The notes below the pieces were generated by a model. That model saw only the letters and a program-made list of their open reading frames with translations, did not search any database and had not been told where the DNA came from. The position numbers were made by a program, and so were the translations under genes. This document shows, piece by piece, positions 1-9,497 of a stretch of 35,611 nucleotides of DNA. This stretch comes from Tritrichomonas foetus (lineage: Eukaryota > Parabasalia > Tritrichomonadida > Tritrichomonadidae), in NCBI GenBank assembly GCA_001839685.1, contig MLAK01000696.1, forward strand, positions 39,816 to 75,426. The letters are read 5' to 3'. How positions within the stretch are numbered: the stretch's first letter is position 1; each line of letters starts with the position of its first letter.

Positions 1-140
1 AATGCAATAACAACATTATTAATGCAACAACAATATAATGAATGCATTGAGAATATAATGAATGCAATGACAACATTATTAATGCAGTAACAACATAATG
101 AATGCAATGACAACATAATGAATGTAATGACAACACAATG
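1..140. repeat. 20-bp minisatellite, seven units
   Basis: Seven tandem units of exactly 20 bp fill positions 1-140, with consensus close to AATGCAATGACAACATAATG. Units differ at a few positions, and the ending alternates between ATAATG and ATTATT. A degenerate copy continues at 141-160 before the pattern dissolves. The array is cut by the window edge, so its true length is unknown. The period is not a multiple of three and no reading frame is maintained, so it is not coding. Confidence 0.9.
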
Positions 141-309
141 AATGAATTTACAACTTACATCATGAATTTACAAAATTTCTTCATTTATATATTCAATAAT
201 TAATTTCTTTATTCATTTATAAACCTTAAAAAGGAAAGAGAAAAATTCAATTTCTTTTTTAAAAAATTTGAATACTTTTTTTTTTACATTCAATTTCGAT
301 TTTTTTTTT

Positions 310-640
310 CTATACATAGGAAAAAATACATACAAAAAATTGAAAATAACTCAAAAACCCGAACTTTTTGAGTGCATCTCTCAAATCGTCGGCGGTTATC
401 CGGGAGTACCAGATACTAAATATGATTCTTTTAAGTGACATTAATTCCATCACTTCTCTTTGAATTTCGAAATAAATCATTTCAAATGATTGTTGTTTCC
501 CTCTCAATAGTTTATGTTCAAACTTTTTCAATATTGGATGATGAATTGAATTACATACGAATCGTTGAATTTCCAATTCTTTTTCTGATGGACATTTTCT
601 TTCGGTTAAAAGACTTCTTTTAGCACTATAACCTAAATCG
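310..640 (-). pseudogene. Partial coding fragment, unknown family
   Basis: On the reverse strand a reading frame runs from about 640 down to a TAG at 310 without a usable ATG. The part from 640 to about 350 has a protein-like composition (for example CPSEKELEIQRF, EIQREVMEL, ITADDLRDALKKFGF) and is more GC-rich than its surroundings. The final residues run into low-complexity phenylalanine-rich sequence. It looks like the 3' end of a gene that has lost its front, or a last exon. The helix pattern around EIQREVMELM faintly recalls the end of an RGS domain, but I cannot support that assignment. Confidence 0.35.
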
Positions 641-1270
641 GCATGATGTGAATAAACTGAATGACAGTTCCCCTATGACGGATAAATTGAGGCACTTTGA
701 AAATATCATAGAAAAATTTCGCTATCGTCGGAATGTTTCTTAAGAAAAATTTATATTTTCATAGAATATCACAGTTATAACTGTACAGTTTATTTTCAAT
801 CCTGAATGAGAATTCAAACCTATTGAATTGAAAATCTAATGAAGCATCATGAAATCACAGAAGGAAAAAAGTCACCAAAAATTGTTCGGAAATGAGATCC
901 AGTTTTTTATTGTATTAGGATATGGGCATAATGTTTAATTTGCAATATAAATAGAACCCAAAATTCGTCAATGTGAAAAATACATGATGGGCCAATTCAG
1001 ACGATATAATTTCATGAAAACAATCTTTTTATTCCATTTTTGTGAGAAAAATGAAATCGGATTTCATCCAATTCAGACTACTGATCAATATCTGAATCAG
1101 CACCAAAAAAATATTAGCTTTTTTCTTTCTTTAGGAATCAGAGTGAATATCATGAAGGTATTACTACTCTTTATATTCCGATTAAATTCAAGAGAAATGT
1201 TAAATTCCATCAAAATGGAAAGTAAAGTGTGACGAGTATTACTGTGAAAACTTTTCGTGATTTTGACTGG
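641..1270. other. AT-rich spacer
   Basis: No gene is supported here. A forward open frame at 984-1232 has an ATG but a composition typical of AT-rich noncoding DNA (many F, I, N and K) and matches nothing I recognise. The stretch probably holds the upstream region of the CYFIP-like gene. Confidence 0.5.
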
Positions 1271-1280
1271 TCATTTGACC
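1271..1280 (+). promoter_or_regulatory. Initiator-like TCATTTGACC motif
   Basis: TCATTTGACC lies 23 bases before the ATG at 1294, the possible first start of the CYFIP-like gene. Trichomonad genes are known to use an initiator of the form TCAYTWY close to the start codon, and TCATTTG is close to that form. Assignment as the transcription start is inference. Confidence 0.3.
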
Positions 1281-1293
1281 TTAAATGTTCACC

Positions 1294-1306
1294 ATGAATA
1301 TCAAGT
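1294..1306 (+). other. Possible first mini-exon of the CYFIP-like gene
   Basis: An ATG at 1294 followed by AAT ATC AAG T reaches a GTGAGT donor at 1307. A pyrimidine-rich acceptor TTTTTTTCAG ends at 1358. Removing 1307-1358 (52 bases) joins the mini-exon in phase to the open frame at 1359, giving the start MNIKLFIWPY. The main frame is open for 59 bases between the acceptor and its first internal ATG at 1418, which this model explains. The alternative is a simple intronless start at 1418. No transcript evidence is available. Confidence 0.4.
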
Positions 1307-1417
1307 GTGAGTAAATCTGATCTGCCAAATAATTGATCAATTAGAATATTTTTTTCAGTGTTTATATGGCCATATCATACAGAAAATTTTCGTCAAATTT
1401 GCCAAACAAGAAAACAA

Positions 1418-4400
1418 ATGAAACCAAACGTTTCTGGTCTCTATCTCCCCTCAAATTTAGTGTTAAAACAATGGAATGATATTAAAGATTTACCAATCGT
1501 CGAAACAGCACCACGCTCTGTCCCTTTCACAACAATGATCGAATCTGCCTGCCAGGACGATTTTGAATACTGGCCTGCTTCATTTCTCACAATTTCTGGA
1601 GCAGGCTTGCTTCCCATCCTCAATAAGATGAATGAACTCACCAAAAAAATTGAGAATCATATTTACACTGTTTATCAATATCGATCGAGAACAGCAGGAA
1701 TAGAAGAAGAGATTCAAAAATTAAATTCAGACCGATCAGATTTAATTGAAAAAGTTTCTGAAAGTGCGAAAATCATGTTAAATGAATTGCTAGAAACGCA
1801 GGAAACAATGAAATTACACATTGAAGAAGCAAAAAACGAACTCTGTAAATTAATGAATATGGAAATATGGAAAAATGGTCAATATTGTGACATTTTAATT
1901 GATAAGTTTTGTTTTTTGCTTTTTCGCCTCATTTCATTGAATTTTTTGTGTATAAATAATGAATATAATTCTCCTTTACTCAGTGATATCGAAATACTCG
2001 CAAAGTTAAGCAATGAAGAATCCAAGTCTTATTTCCAAACAAGTGATGGATCAAACAAAATTAAAAATGAATTAATTGATTTAATTAAAAATTCAATTTG
2101 TTCTGACATTTTTGAAAAATTAATGACAGTTATTTGGCTATATGTCGAATCTAAAATAGCAACAAAAGAATATATTCATTCCGATTATGAAACAGCATAT
2201 ATAATTACATTGATGTTTCTTATCGATTGTTACTATTCACTTTCACAAACAATGAAAATGAATTTAATGAAAATGATTGGAAAAGATATTTATCCGTTCA
2301 TTTTAGCGTATCGAGACCAGCACCCAAATTTATTATTGATTTTCGAATTTGGTGTTCCATTGAACCAGTTTTTAACGAATGAAGATTTCCAGAAACTTCC
2401 AAAAAATGAAAAAAGGCCCAATTTTCCATTTTTTGAAATGAAAAATGAATTAAATGCACTTTTTAATGAGTTCAAACAGGATTATTCATATTTAACAACA
2501 AGTGAGAAACCACATATTAAAACTATTTCGAATACTTTGATTAAGCTTCCAAAAATCTTCCAAAAAATAAACAATTCAATTTTTACAATTCGCGAAATGA
2601 TTTCCTTCAAAACAAATAGTATATCATCAACTGGTAAATTTGAAAATAATTTTGGCAATGATATAGAAAATAGCGCGGATAATCTAAATGAAATCAATAA
2701 TGGAAATAGAGAATTACCACCATCGAATTTTGAAATTGCAATGACTAAATATTTCGAAGACGATGAACGAGAGTTTGTAATGCAGATTTTGGCAATATGT
2801 AGATCATTTAGAGAACTAATATTAAGTGATTTGCCAACTATTACTTCAATTTTTTCCAAAAGTATTTATGATTGTATTCAAGAATTTGTTATAACCAAAC
2901 TTGGAATGGCTTTAACTCGATCTTTAGATGTAAAAGATATCATTGAAAAAGATATAAATCAAATCAAGCTAGTTTTCAAATCATCAATGGAGAACAAAAG
3001 TGCACCACACATTTGTATGATTGACTTATTGAGAATTGCCATCCAACAATTTGTGAATCCAGAATCACCAACTAGCTACAAAAAAGGATTTTTCACAAAA
3101 TGTTTGGCAAAAGAAGATTTTGATACTTTTGTTGATTTCCTGAAAACAACTCAATTTTTCACTAATATAATCAAACTTGAGTATACTGTCACAATTGTAT
3201 GCGATCAATCAAGCTTGTACTTTAAAGAAACCTTCCTAAACATCTATCGAAGCAAAATTAAATTTCAAAGTGGCAATCTTAATACTACAAATAATGATAA
3301 TACGAAAACTAATAGTTTGAAGAGGGTGATTTATTTCCCTGTGACTTCTGCACTTCCGTATGTTTTGATTGATCATTCAATTTCCCAAGCAAATGATGAA
3401 AAAGAATTGACTGGCGCCATTTTTTACCCACTTTCAATTTATGACGATGCCGCAAAAACTGCTCTTCAAGTTCTTCATTCAAAAGAATTATTTGAAGAGA
3501 TTGTTGCAGAAAGTCGAAATTGTTTATCTCTAATTTCCGAAAGTATTGCGGACCACGCCTTTCAAACTGTTCGTAAATTCTTTACAGAAAGAGCAATCGA
3601 ACAACAAAAAGCCCATATTGTAACAATGCCAAAATTAAATAATAAATACTCGTCATTAAGAATTGCAACAATTTTGCAACAAAATCAACTTTTCTTAATA
3701 GGAAGTCATTGTGATGTTAAAAATGCTTTTGCAAAAAGACTCACAGAACTTTTCATACAATATATGAGCAATAATCTCAAAGTTGTTCAAAAATTTGGTG
3801 TTTTAGGGATTTTTGTTTTCTCTCAAATGGTTAAAATATTTAGAGATATGCATCAATTCTTCCTTGATTGTAATCAACCTATTTCCAATTTCGATGAAAT
3901 TATTCAATATACCCTAAAAACAGGTACACCAAACAGTTTCTCATCTTATTTGTTGGAATGTGTGATTCATGATATTAATAATCGTGTAATTCCAAATTAC
4001 TTCATTCATTCAAACCCATATAGAATAATACCGCCTTTAAATAACAATGGAATAATGAATTATATTGATTCTAACATAGGAATAATTCCACAATTCCTTA
4101 AAAACACGGCATTTTGTATCACAATTGATCATTTCAGAGAACTTTTCACTTATATTGATGATGGTGCTGTTGTTATTCTGATTAATGGGTTAAAATCCCT
4201 TGCAGTTGATGCTTTTCACAAATTTTTAGAGAAATATATGGATATTAAAAATCAAATTTATAGAATTTATGATTTGCCATTAAGCTCTGGAAGCTATAAA
4301 TCGTTTTCTAGATATGAAGTTGCTTATAGATCCTTAATCAGTGACAAAAAAGTTGATGATTTGTTTATTCAAATGAGATCAATTGGGAATATCCTAATAC

Positions 4401-5092
4401 TTGCCGATATGATTGATAAAGCCTTTGCTTTGAAAGTTTCTTCAACCAAACAATTTCTTGCTTATTTATTTGGCTCGCAACCAGTTGATTCATATGAAAA
4501 TGAATTACTTGACCGAACTTCTGACGATATTTTTTCATTATTTGATTCTAAATTTAAAGAGAATAAAAAATTATTTGAGTGTGATAAAAATGGTAACTTA
4601 GTTGTTGCACCAAGTCGAAATGACATATATCAGCCTTTTAGACAACAAATAATTCAAGAATTTGTACAATTATGTCATGAAAATAAGAATATTTTCATAG
4701 AAACTTCATATAATGTGCTTGATTTTAAAACTTTGACCGGATTTGCAGCAATTTGGAGTGTTCTTGAATTTGTTTTCTGTTTGAAAGAAGTTTGTCGAAC
4801 TGAAGATAAATCAGTATCTGCTAATGGATCAATTGAAACGCTTGGTGAAGGCGTTTTAACTACATCTGCACTTATTTTATGTATAACAAAACAGATACCA
4901 ATGTCAAGAGCTTTCTCAATTGGTGAAAAGATTGAGAAACAAAAGAAAGTTGATGTTGCTGTTCTTGACGATGAAGCCTTCAACAACTATTTCAACTCAT
5001 ACTTTTATATAAAATCTTCAATTGATTGTTCAATTGCTTACTTGTCATCATCAGTAGAAATGGCAAACAAACAAATAAGTAATAATGCGTAA
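1418..5092 (+). CDS. CYFIP: CYFIP/Sra-1/PIR121-like WAVE complex subunit
   Basis: The frame encodes 1224 residues from the ATG at 1418 (1244 if read from the acceptor at 1358), against about 1250 for animal CYFIP. By eye it follows CYFIP along its length. An N-terminal segment with IYTVYQYRSRTAGI matches the CYFIP region containing LYTWRSCSRAI. Near residue 635-680, KRVIYFPVTSALPYVLIDHS followed by YPLSIYDDAAKTAL matches the block whose CYFIP counterpart reads RRIQFP...PWILTDH...LDLYNDSAHYAL. Further on, YSSLRIATILQQNQLFLIGS and NRVIPNYF match YETLLKQRHVQLLGRS and YDFLPNYC. In other eukaryotes CYFIP binds active Rac and forms the WAVE regulatory complex with NAP1, driving Arp2/3 actin branching at the cell cortex. 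The gene converges on the PP1-like gene. A short N-rich insert sits near residues 410-430. There are no membrane segments. Confidence 0.85.
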   Translation: MKPNVSGLYLPSNLVLKQWNDIKDLPIVETAPRSVPFTTMIESACQDDFEYWPASFLTISGAGLLPILNKMNELTKKIENHIYTVYQYRSRTAGIEEEIQKLNSDRSDLIEKVSESAKIMLNELLETQETMKLHIEEAKNELCKLMNMEIWKNGQYCDILIDKFCFLLFRLISLNFLCINNEYNSPLLSDIEILAKLSNEESKSYFQTSDGSNKIKNELIDLIKNSICSDIFEKLMTVIWLYVESKIATKEYIHSDYETAYIITLMFLIDCYYSLSQTMKMNLMKMIGKDIYPFILAYRDQHPNLLLIFEFGVPLNQFLTNEDFQKLPKNEKRPNFPFFEMKNELNALFNEFKQDYSYLTTSEKPHIKTISNTLIKLPKIFQKINNSIFTIREMISFKTNSISSTGKFENNFGNDIENSADNLNEINNGNRELPPSNFEIAMTKYFEDDEREFVMQILAICRSFRELILSDLPTITSIFSKSIYDCIQEFVITKLGMALTRSLDVKDIIEKDINQIKLVFKSSMENKSAPHICMIDLLRIAIQQFVNPESPTSYKKGFFTKCLAKEDFDTFVDFLKTTQFFTNIIKLEYTVTIVCDQSSLYFKETFLNIYRSKIKFQSGNLNTTNNDNTKTNSLKRVIYFPVTSALPYVLIDHSISQANDEKELTGAIFYPLSIYDDAAKTALQVLHSKELFEEIVAESRNCLSLISESIADHAFQTVRKFFTERAIEQQKAHIVTMPKLNNKYSSLRIATILQQNQLFLIGSHCDVKNAFAKRLTELFIQYMSNNLKVVQKFGVLGIFVFSQMVKIFRDMHQFFLDCNQPISNFDEIIQYTLKTGTPNSFSSYLLECVIHDINNRVIPNYFIHSNPYRIIPPLNNNGIMNYIDSNIGIIPQFLKNTAFCITIDHFRELFTYIDDGAVVILINGLKSLAVDAFHKFLEKYMDIKNQIYRIYDLPLSSGSYKSFSRYEVAYRSLISDKKVDDLFIQMRSIGNILILADMIDKAFALKVSSTKQFLAYLFGSQPVDSYENELLDRTSDDIFSLFDSKFKENKKLFECDKNGNLVVAPSRNDIYQPFRQQIIQEFVQLCHENKNIFIETSYNVLDFKTLTGFAAIWSVLEFVFCLKEVCRTEDKSVSANGSIETLGEGVLTTSALILCITKQIPMSRAFSIGEKIEKQKKVDVAVLDDEAFNNYFNSYFYIKSSIDCSIAYLSSSVEMANKQISNNA

Positions 5093-5427
5093 TTAAATGT
5101 TTTTATTGTTAGTTAAATAAAAATATATTAAAAAAAAAATTCATGAATATTTTCGCTTTTATTTACAACACATATTTAGTCAATTTCTTAAATTCTCAAA
5201 AGTTCCATAAACGTCAATTTCATTTCGAAAGATATCAGAAAAATCTGAAAATTAAAAAGACGCCAATTTCAATATATCATCCGAATAATTCCTTTTTTCA
5301 TTTGATATAAAAATGAAGCTTTGTTAAATATATCAATAATTTGGATTTTTTTTCTTTTCTTGCTCTATTTCATGAAGAGAAGATATCATAAAAATGATAA
5401 CATAACAATAAAAAACAATGTAGATTT
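5093..5427. other. Convergent intergenic region
   Basis: This 335-base AT-rich spacer separates the 3' ends of the CYFIP-like (+) and PP1-like (-) genes. TAAA-type sequences just after the CYFIP stop, followed by an A-rich tract at about 5128-5139, could serve 3' end formation. A short forward frame starting at 5321 runs into the phosphatase antisense and is not credible. Confidence 0.5.
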
Positions 5428-6441
5428 TCATGATTTTCCAGAAAACATTTTGAGGAATTTCCGAAAAGATGATTGGTTCTTTTCAGTCTTTCCAGAATTT
5501 CCAGTTTGGGCGTGTTCCTGTCCCGCCATGGCATCTGGATCGATCACCGTGAATGATGCAACTAAATTCTCGTCAAGATGCATCATTGCCGCTTTGTTAT
5601 CATAATCACCACAATACTTTGGTGCGCTGAAAATAGTCACCACGTTTAGCTCTGGCGAGAAGGGAAATTCATAACCATCATTCACAGCCTGGTGTGCGCG
5701 AACAAGTAAATCTAAAGAATTCTCTTCAAGAAAGCTTTGAAGCGGGTTGCAGCCAAATAGGTAGCTTATTCCGCGATCGCTGTCTGCCCACTCATCTATT
5801 CTTGCTTCAGGATCGCTCCAGAGAATGTCAGAAACAAGCTGGTTATCTTCGCCATTGTTTGGCCTTTCAATGTCATACAATTGAGAAAGAAACCGCAATC
5901 GTGGTGACAAACCGCCATGAATAACCAAAGCTCGTCCGTCGATGATGGCTGCGATTGGAAGCCAGTCAAAAGTTTCATTGGCACGACGATAGACAACGTC
6001 ACTTTTTTGATATGTGCATTGTAATTCGTCATAAAACCCATAATCGCGATTGGTCGATGCGATTTCATGATTTCCGCGAAGCATGAAAAAGTTCTGTGGG
6101 TATTTGATTTTGTACGCTAGAAGGAGCGCCAGAGTCGAAACGCTCGCCGGACCGCGGTCAACGTAATCGCCCATAAATAAATAATTCGTGACGTCTGGCA
6201 ATCCTCCGATTTCGAAAATGTGGAGAAGGTCGCCGAATTGTCCGTGAATATCGCCGCAAATCGTGAGTGGAGGAACGAGTTCGAGAAATACTGGTTGCTC
6301 TTCGAATATCTTCTTGGACTGTTTGAGAAGCCACAAAAGTTCAAATCGTGAAACAACGTTGGCATTTATGTTTTTGGCACGCTTACAAGCCCAAAGCCGA
6401 TCAATGATATCGTCGACGCAGGGCTCGGCATTGGATTCCAT
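5428..6441 (-). CDS. PP1-type serine/threonine protein phosphatase
   Basis: This 337-residue protein has the length and full catalytic set of the PPP family, aligned best with PP1. It has GDIHG at 63-67 (metal ligands D64 and H66), GDYVDRG at 91-97 (D92, R96), LRGNHE at 121-126 (N124, catalytic H125), HGGLSP at 175-180, DRG at 222-224, RAH at 248-250 and SAPKYCGDYDN at 262-272 (Y266). The numbering almost equals that of mammalian PP1. It removes phosphate from serine and threonine using two metal ions, with specificity normally set by regulatory subunits. Two near-invariant positions are changed: the usual NHEC is NHEI, and SAPNYCGE is SAPKYCGD. The last 40 residues form a polar tail rich in S, K, N and Q, ending in a basic FRKFLKMF stretch. 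The gene is visibly more GC-rich than its neighbours. The ATG start is preceded by TCAATATTT. Confidence 0.93.
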   Translation of the reverse strand: MESNAEPCVDDIIDRLWACKRAKNINANVVSRFELLWLLKQSKKIFEEQPVFLELVPPLTICGDIHGQFGDLLHIFEIGGLPDVTNYLFMGDYVDRGPASVSTLALLLAYKIKYPQNFFMLRGNHEIASTNRDYGFYDELQCTYQKSDVVYRRANETFDWLPIAAIIDGRALVIHGGLSPRLRFLSQLYDIERPNNGEDNQLVSDILWSDPEARIDEWADSDRGISYLFGCNPLQSFLEENSLDLLVRAHQAVNDGYEFPFSPELNVVTIFSAPKYCGDYDNKAAMMHLDENLVASFTVIDPDAMAGQEHAQTGNSGKTEKNQSSFRKFLKMFSGKS

Positions 6442-6453
6442 TTTTCTTTAATT

Positions 6454-6462
6454 AAATATTGA
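6454..6462 (-). promoter_or_regulatory. Initiator-like TCAATATTT upstream of the PP1-like gene
   Basis: Read on the reverse strand, TCAATATTT begins about 20 bases before the phosphatase ATG. The same nine bases precede the XMAP215-like and small LRR genes in this window, which suggests a shared core promoter element. Confidence 0.4.
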
Positions 6463-6523
6463 GTAGATCTATCAATTTTTGATATAAAACTTTATTAATT
6501 TTTCTGTGTATGACTGGCTAAAT

Positions 6524-7635
6524 ATTGCAATAGATGTATACAAACCAAATAGTCTTAACGTACGAAATCACTAAAATGATCCTTATCATCAGTATTACTT
6601 AATACCATCAGTCAAAAATCAAAACCCAAATAGCTAAAAGAATGACGAAAATTTCCCTTATCGCAAACTTCGCAAATGGCCGAATTCAAAAATATTTCGA
6701 AAATGATTCTGAAGAAGCTATTGTTTCAGTTTTCGGGTGAACAGCTTTCAGTCAATTGTTAAATCTATTTTTTATAGTTATGAGCCATATTTATTCATAG
6801 TTTTGAAATTTTGCAACAATTAAACCGAAAAAAGAGCGATTTTGGAGGAAGCCTAAAAAAAAATTGTGAGAAGCTTTTTTTCCAAGAATCACAAAGATTA
6901 TAATACTGCTTCCCATAATTCTATTTACACTTCTTCTATCGATTTTTAATTAAAAATCGCGAAAATTTTGATAGTTTTAACTCAGTGATGTTGAATTCAT
7001 TCAATTTCCATTTGACAAATATGAATGTATTGAAATCTTTTCTGCCATAAAATTTTAGTATATGAAGAAAATTGACTGGCAGTCCTCAACAGCACATTCT
7101 CAAGCAGGGATACAGATACAACGATTGAAAGACCAAATCAAGAAAAATGGAATCCAATATGTTTTTTTCCAGACTCGATGCCAAGTGAATTTTCTGATGA
7201 CTCGCCATTTAGATGGCAAAACATTCGTAATCTTCTCATTGATGCCTAAATTTTTTTTATTTATATCAAAATTATTAATATTTTTTTTATACTTCATTTT
7301 TGTATTTTGGAAAACATTATAATTTTCGATGGAGGGTCATATGATAATAAAAAGAACGATTTATAATAAGAAATAATCAAGATATTAATGCTATAAAATC
7401 ACTTTTTATCTCAATAATTCTCAGAAATTTCTGTGGGGTTTATTTTTTTCTCACAATTTTTTTTTGGATTTGGTTTTCTCTGTATCTTGATTTTTAAATT
7501 ATAATATTTATATATTATTAATAGGATTACAATTAAATAATTTTTAGATGACAATAATATCAACAATTATCCATTTAGATCTCTCAATAGTCTTCTACAT
7601 CTAGAGCTAGTTAGTTTGTATACATCTATTGCAAT
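6524..7635. mobile_element. Candidate decayed element bracketed by a 22-bp inverted repeat
   Basis: Positions 6524-6545 read ATTGCAATAGATGTATACAA plus AC, and 7614-7635 hold the exact reverse complement, 22 of 22 bases. Five of the next seven inward positions also match. The match stops at once on the outer side, as expected for terminal repeats. About 1.07 kb lies between them and includes a decayed coding tail at 6980-7250. I could not see a clear target duplication, and the interior encodes no recognisable transposase. A chance pairing of this length is unlikely even in AT-rich DNA, but other origins such as inverted duplication remain possible. Confidence 0.4.
6980..7250 (+). pseudogene. 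Decayed coding tail inside the inverted repeat
   Basis: Forward-strand coding signal changes frame within this stretch. One frame reads IQFPFDKYECIEIFSAIKF before a TAG. The next reads ILVYEEN, a TGA, and then a strongly protein-like run ending in EFSDDSPFRWQNIRNLLIDA and a TAA at 7250. The serine-, proline- and tryptophan-containing composition is unlike the surrounding noncoding DNA. This looks like the C-terminal end of a gene broken by at least one frameshift and one stop, or less likely joined by short introns. I do not recognise the family. Confidence 0.35.
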
Positions 7636-7639
7636 TTAT

Positions 7640-8505
7640 TCAAAATGAACTTTTTGTGAATTGTGATATTGTCATTTTTTACAAAATCATGTGATATCAG
7701 AAAGTTGACCATTGAGTTTCGCTTAGATATTTAGCATACAAGCATGGTTATACTAGGAGATTACTATCACCAAATATAAGCTAATTTCAAATTACCAATT
7801 TTTTTTTGTTTTTTCCTATTTTGCTATTATGATTTCATAAATAAACGGTCTCCGTCAAACCATTTAGATTCGTTTTAGGAAGAAAATTATAACTAATACA
7901 TTTTTAATAACAATAGTAAATATCATATGAAAGTTGTTACTTAGTTAAAACTGAATAGAAACCTATTCATATAAATGGTCATCTCTAAACAGAACTTAAC
8001 AACCATATAATATCACAAAATCTTTAAATTTTTTTTACCAAATCCTTGAAATTTTAGAATTACCAATTTAAATTATATAACAACTGAATCATGTAGTTAT
8101 TGACACTATTTTTATTCACATTTTTGTAGTTTGGAATTTGAGATATTATCATTCTATAGAAATAATTTTAAGTATTTAAAAATTGAATGAATTTGATCGA
8201 AATTCGCAGAAAAATAAATTTTTAAAATTCGTTTTTCTCCATAAGTTTCCATATAAATTGTAGCAAAAAATAGAGATATGATATATTATTATATTTAGTA
8301 ATCAAATTTAAAAAATGAATTTTTTCATTTGGTGACATTCGTTCTGTGATATCATCATATTTTTAAATAATACAAATACAGGAGATAATTAAGGATTTAT
8401 TATGGTGATCAGGTTGAATTTTATTTCCTTTTTTTGATGTCAAAATGATTCCCTTAATTTCTCCTTGATTGACATAATGTGTTTTATATTTTTTTCAACA
8501 TGTTA
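7640..8505. other. AT-rich spacer, nothing recognised
   Basis: About 870 bases of very AT-rich sequence with stops in all frames. I see no open frame, RNA gene or repeat array here. Confidence 0.5.
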
Positions 8506-8509
8506 TTAG

Positions 8510-9386
8510 CAATTCATTTTGTGTATTCTGCGAAGAAAATTTACATGTTTCTTTGAATCACCAAAAGTCATAAAAATTCCACATATAATCGATCATCTTC
8601 CCAAAATAATTGACATAAAATGTGATTTCTCGCCGAAAAAAGAAAGTTCTTATAGAATCAACATAATATAGAATTATTTGATGAAATTGCTGATGACGAA
8701 CCTGTCAAGTCACTTTTTGGCTTTTATGATCTGTGGATTGTTGTTGATAGTAATAGTATTAGCTGGTATGATTTTGTAAAATCCAAGAGAATTCATAAAT
8801 TTGGTCATATGATTTAGGTGTTCCCAGACATATTCTTTCACTTTCTTATTCATTCATTTTGCTGACTGTGTTAGGTAAAATTTGTGAAATATTAATCTAT
8901 GATCTTCGACAATCTTATGAACACAATTTTTCCTACTATGGAGATGATTTTACGCAGATTCAAAGTCTTCCTGACATCAAAATCTAAAAAGTCAGGATTT
9001 TCGACTGAGTTATTTGATGTTTCTCAAGACAACCACATTTTTGTTGATAATTGCTAAAATAGATTTGATTTTACTCTCTTGGCGATTCCAACGATGTTGG
9101 TATTTCATGTACAGAATTCAAGATAATAGTGAAAGTAGCAACAATGAAGAATGTTAATGCATATGACATTCTCAATCAAGATTCAATTGAGATGAATTTC
9201 CCCAGGATATTCTTCAATCTTGCTTTGCATTTGAAGCTGAAGAATGATCAAGTTGTAAATAGTACTATTGAAGAATATATTGAAAACACAGGTAATCATC
9301 ATTATGACTTTGTATTCATTCAACAAGAAATTGATAATATTTTAAACAGGATTGACTTTTTCTCGGATTTGAACTTTTTAATGTAA
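8510..9386 (+). pseudogene. Multi-frameshifted relic of a protein-coding gene
   Basis: A chain of protein-like runs on the forward strand is separated by frame changes and stops: FCVFCEENLHVSLNHQK (about 8510-8565), then KVIKIPHIIDHLPKIIDIKC, then ELFDEIADDEPVKSLFGFYD (from about 8670), then KICEILIYDLRQSYEHNFSY (about 8880). The last run begins near DSNDVGISCTEFK at about 9085 and continues through 9129 to the TAA at 9386. Neighbouring runs follow each other in the right order. Some joins lie next to sequences such as TGTGTTAG that could be acceptors, but I could not build phase-correct introns throughout. A decayed gene is therefore the better reading. The family is not recognised. Confidence 0.4.
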
Positions 9387-9497
9387 CCTTAGTAAAAAAA
9401 AAAAAAAAAAGAATTATTTATTTCAAATGGAATTTAATTATAAAATATTAGAAACAATTTACATCCTTTTTTATTCTTTTGTTTCATTTCTATTAGT

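Noticed and set aside
1..140. The 20-bp repeat as a CRISPR array
   Set aside because: Units are directly adjacent without spacers, and the surrounding genes are eukaryotic.
984..1232. An 82-codon forward frame with an ATG
   Set aside because: Low-complexity F/I/N/K-rich composition, no recognisable motif, and short enough to arise by chance.
5694..6365. Several alternative frames inside the phosphatase region, on both strands
   Set aside because: All overlap the complete PP1-type gene with intact catalytic motifs.
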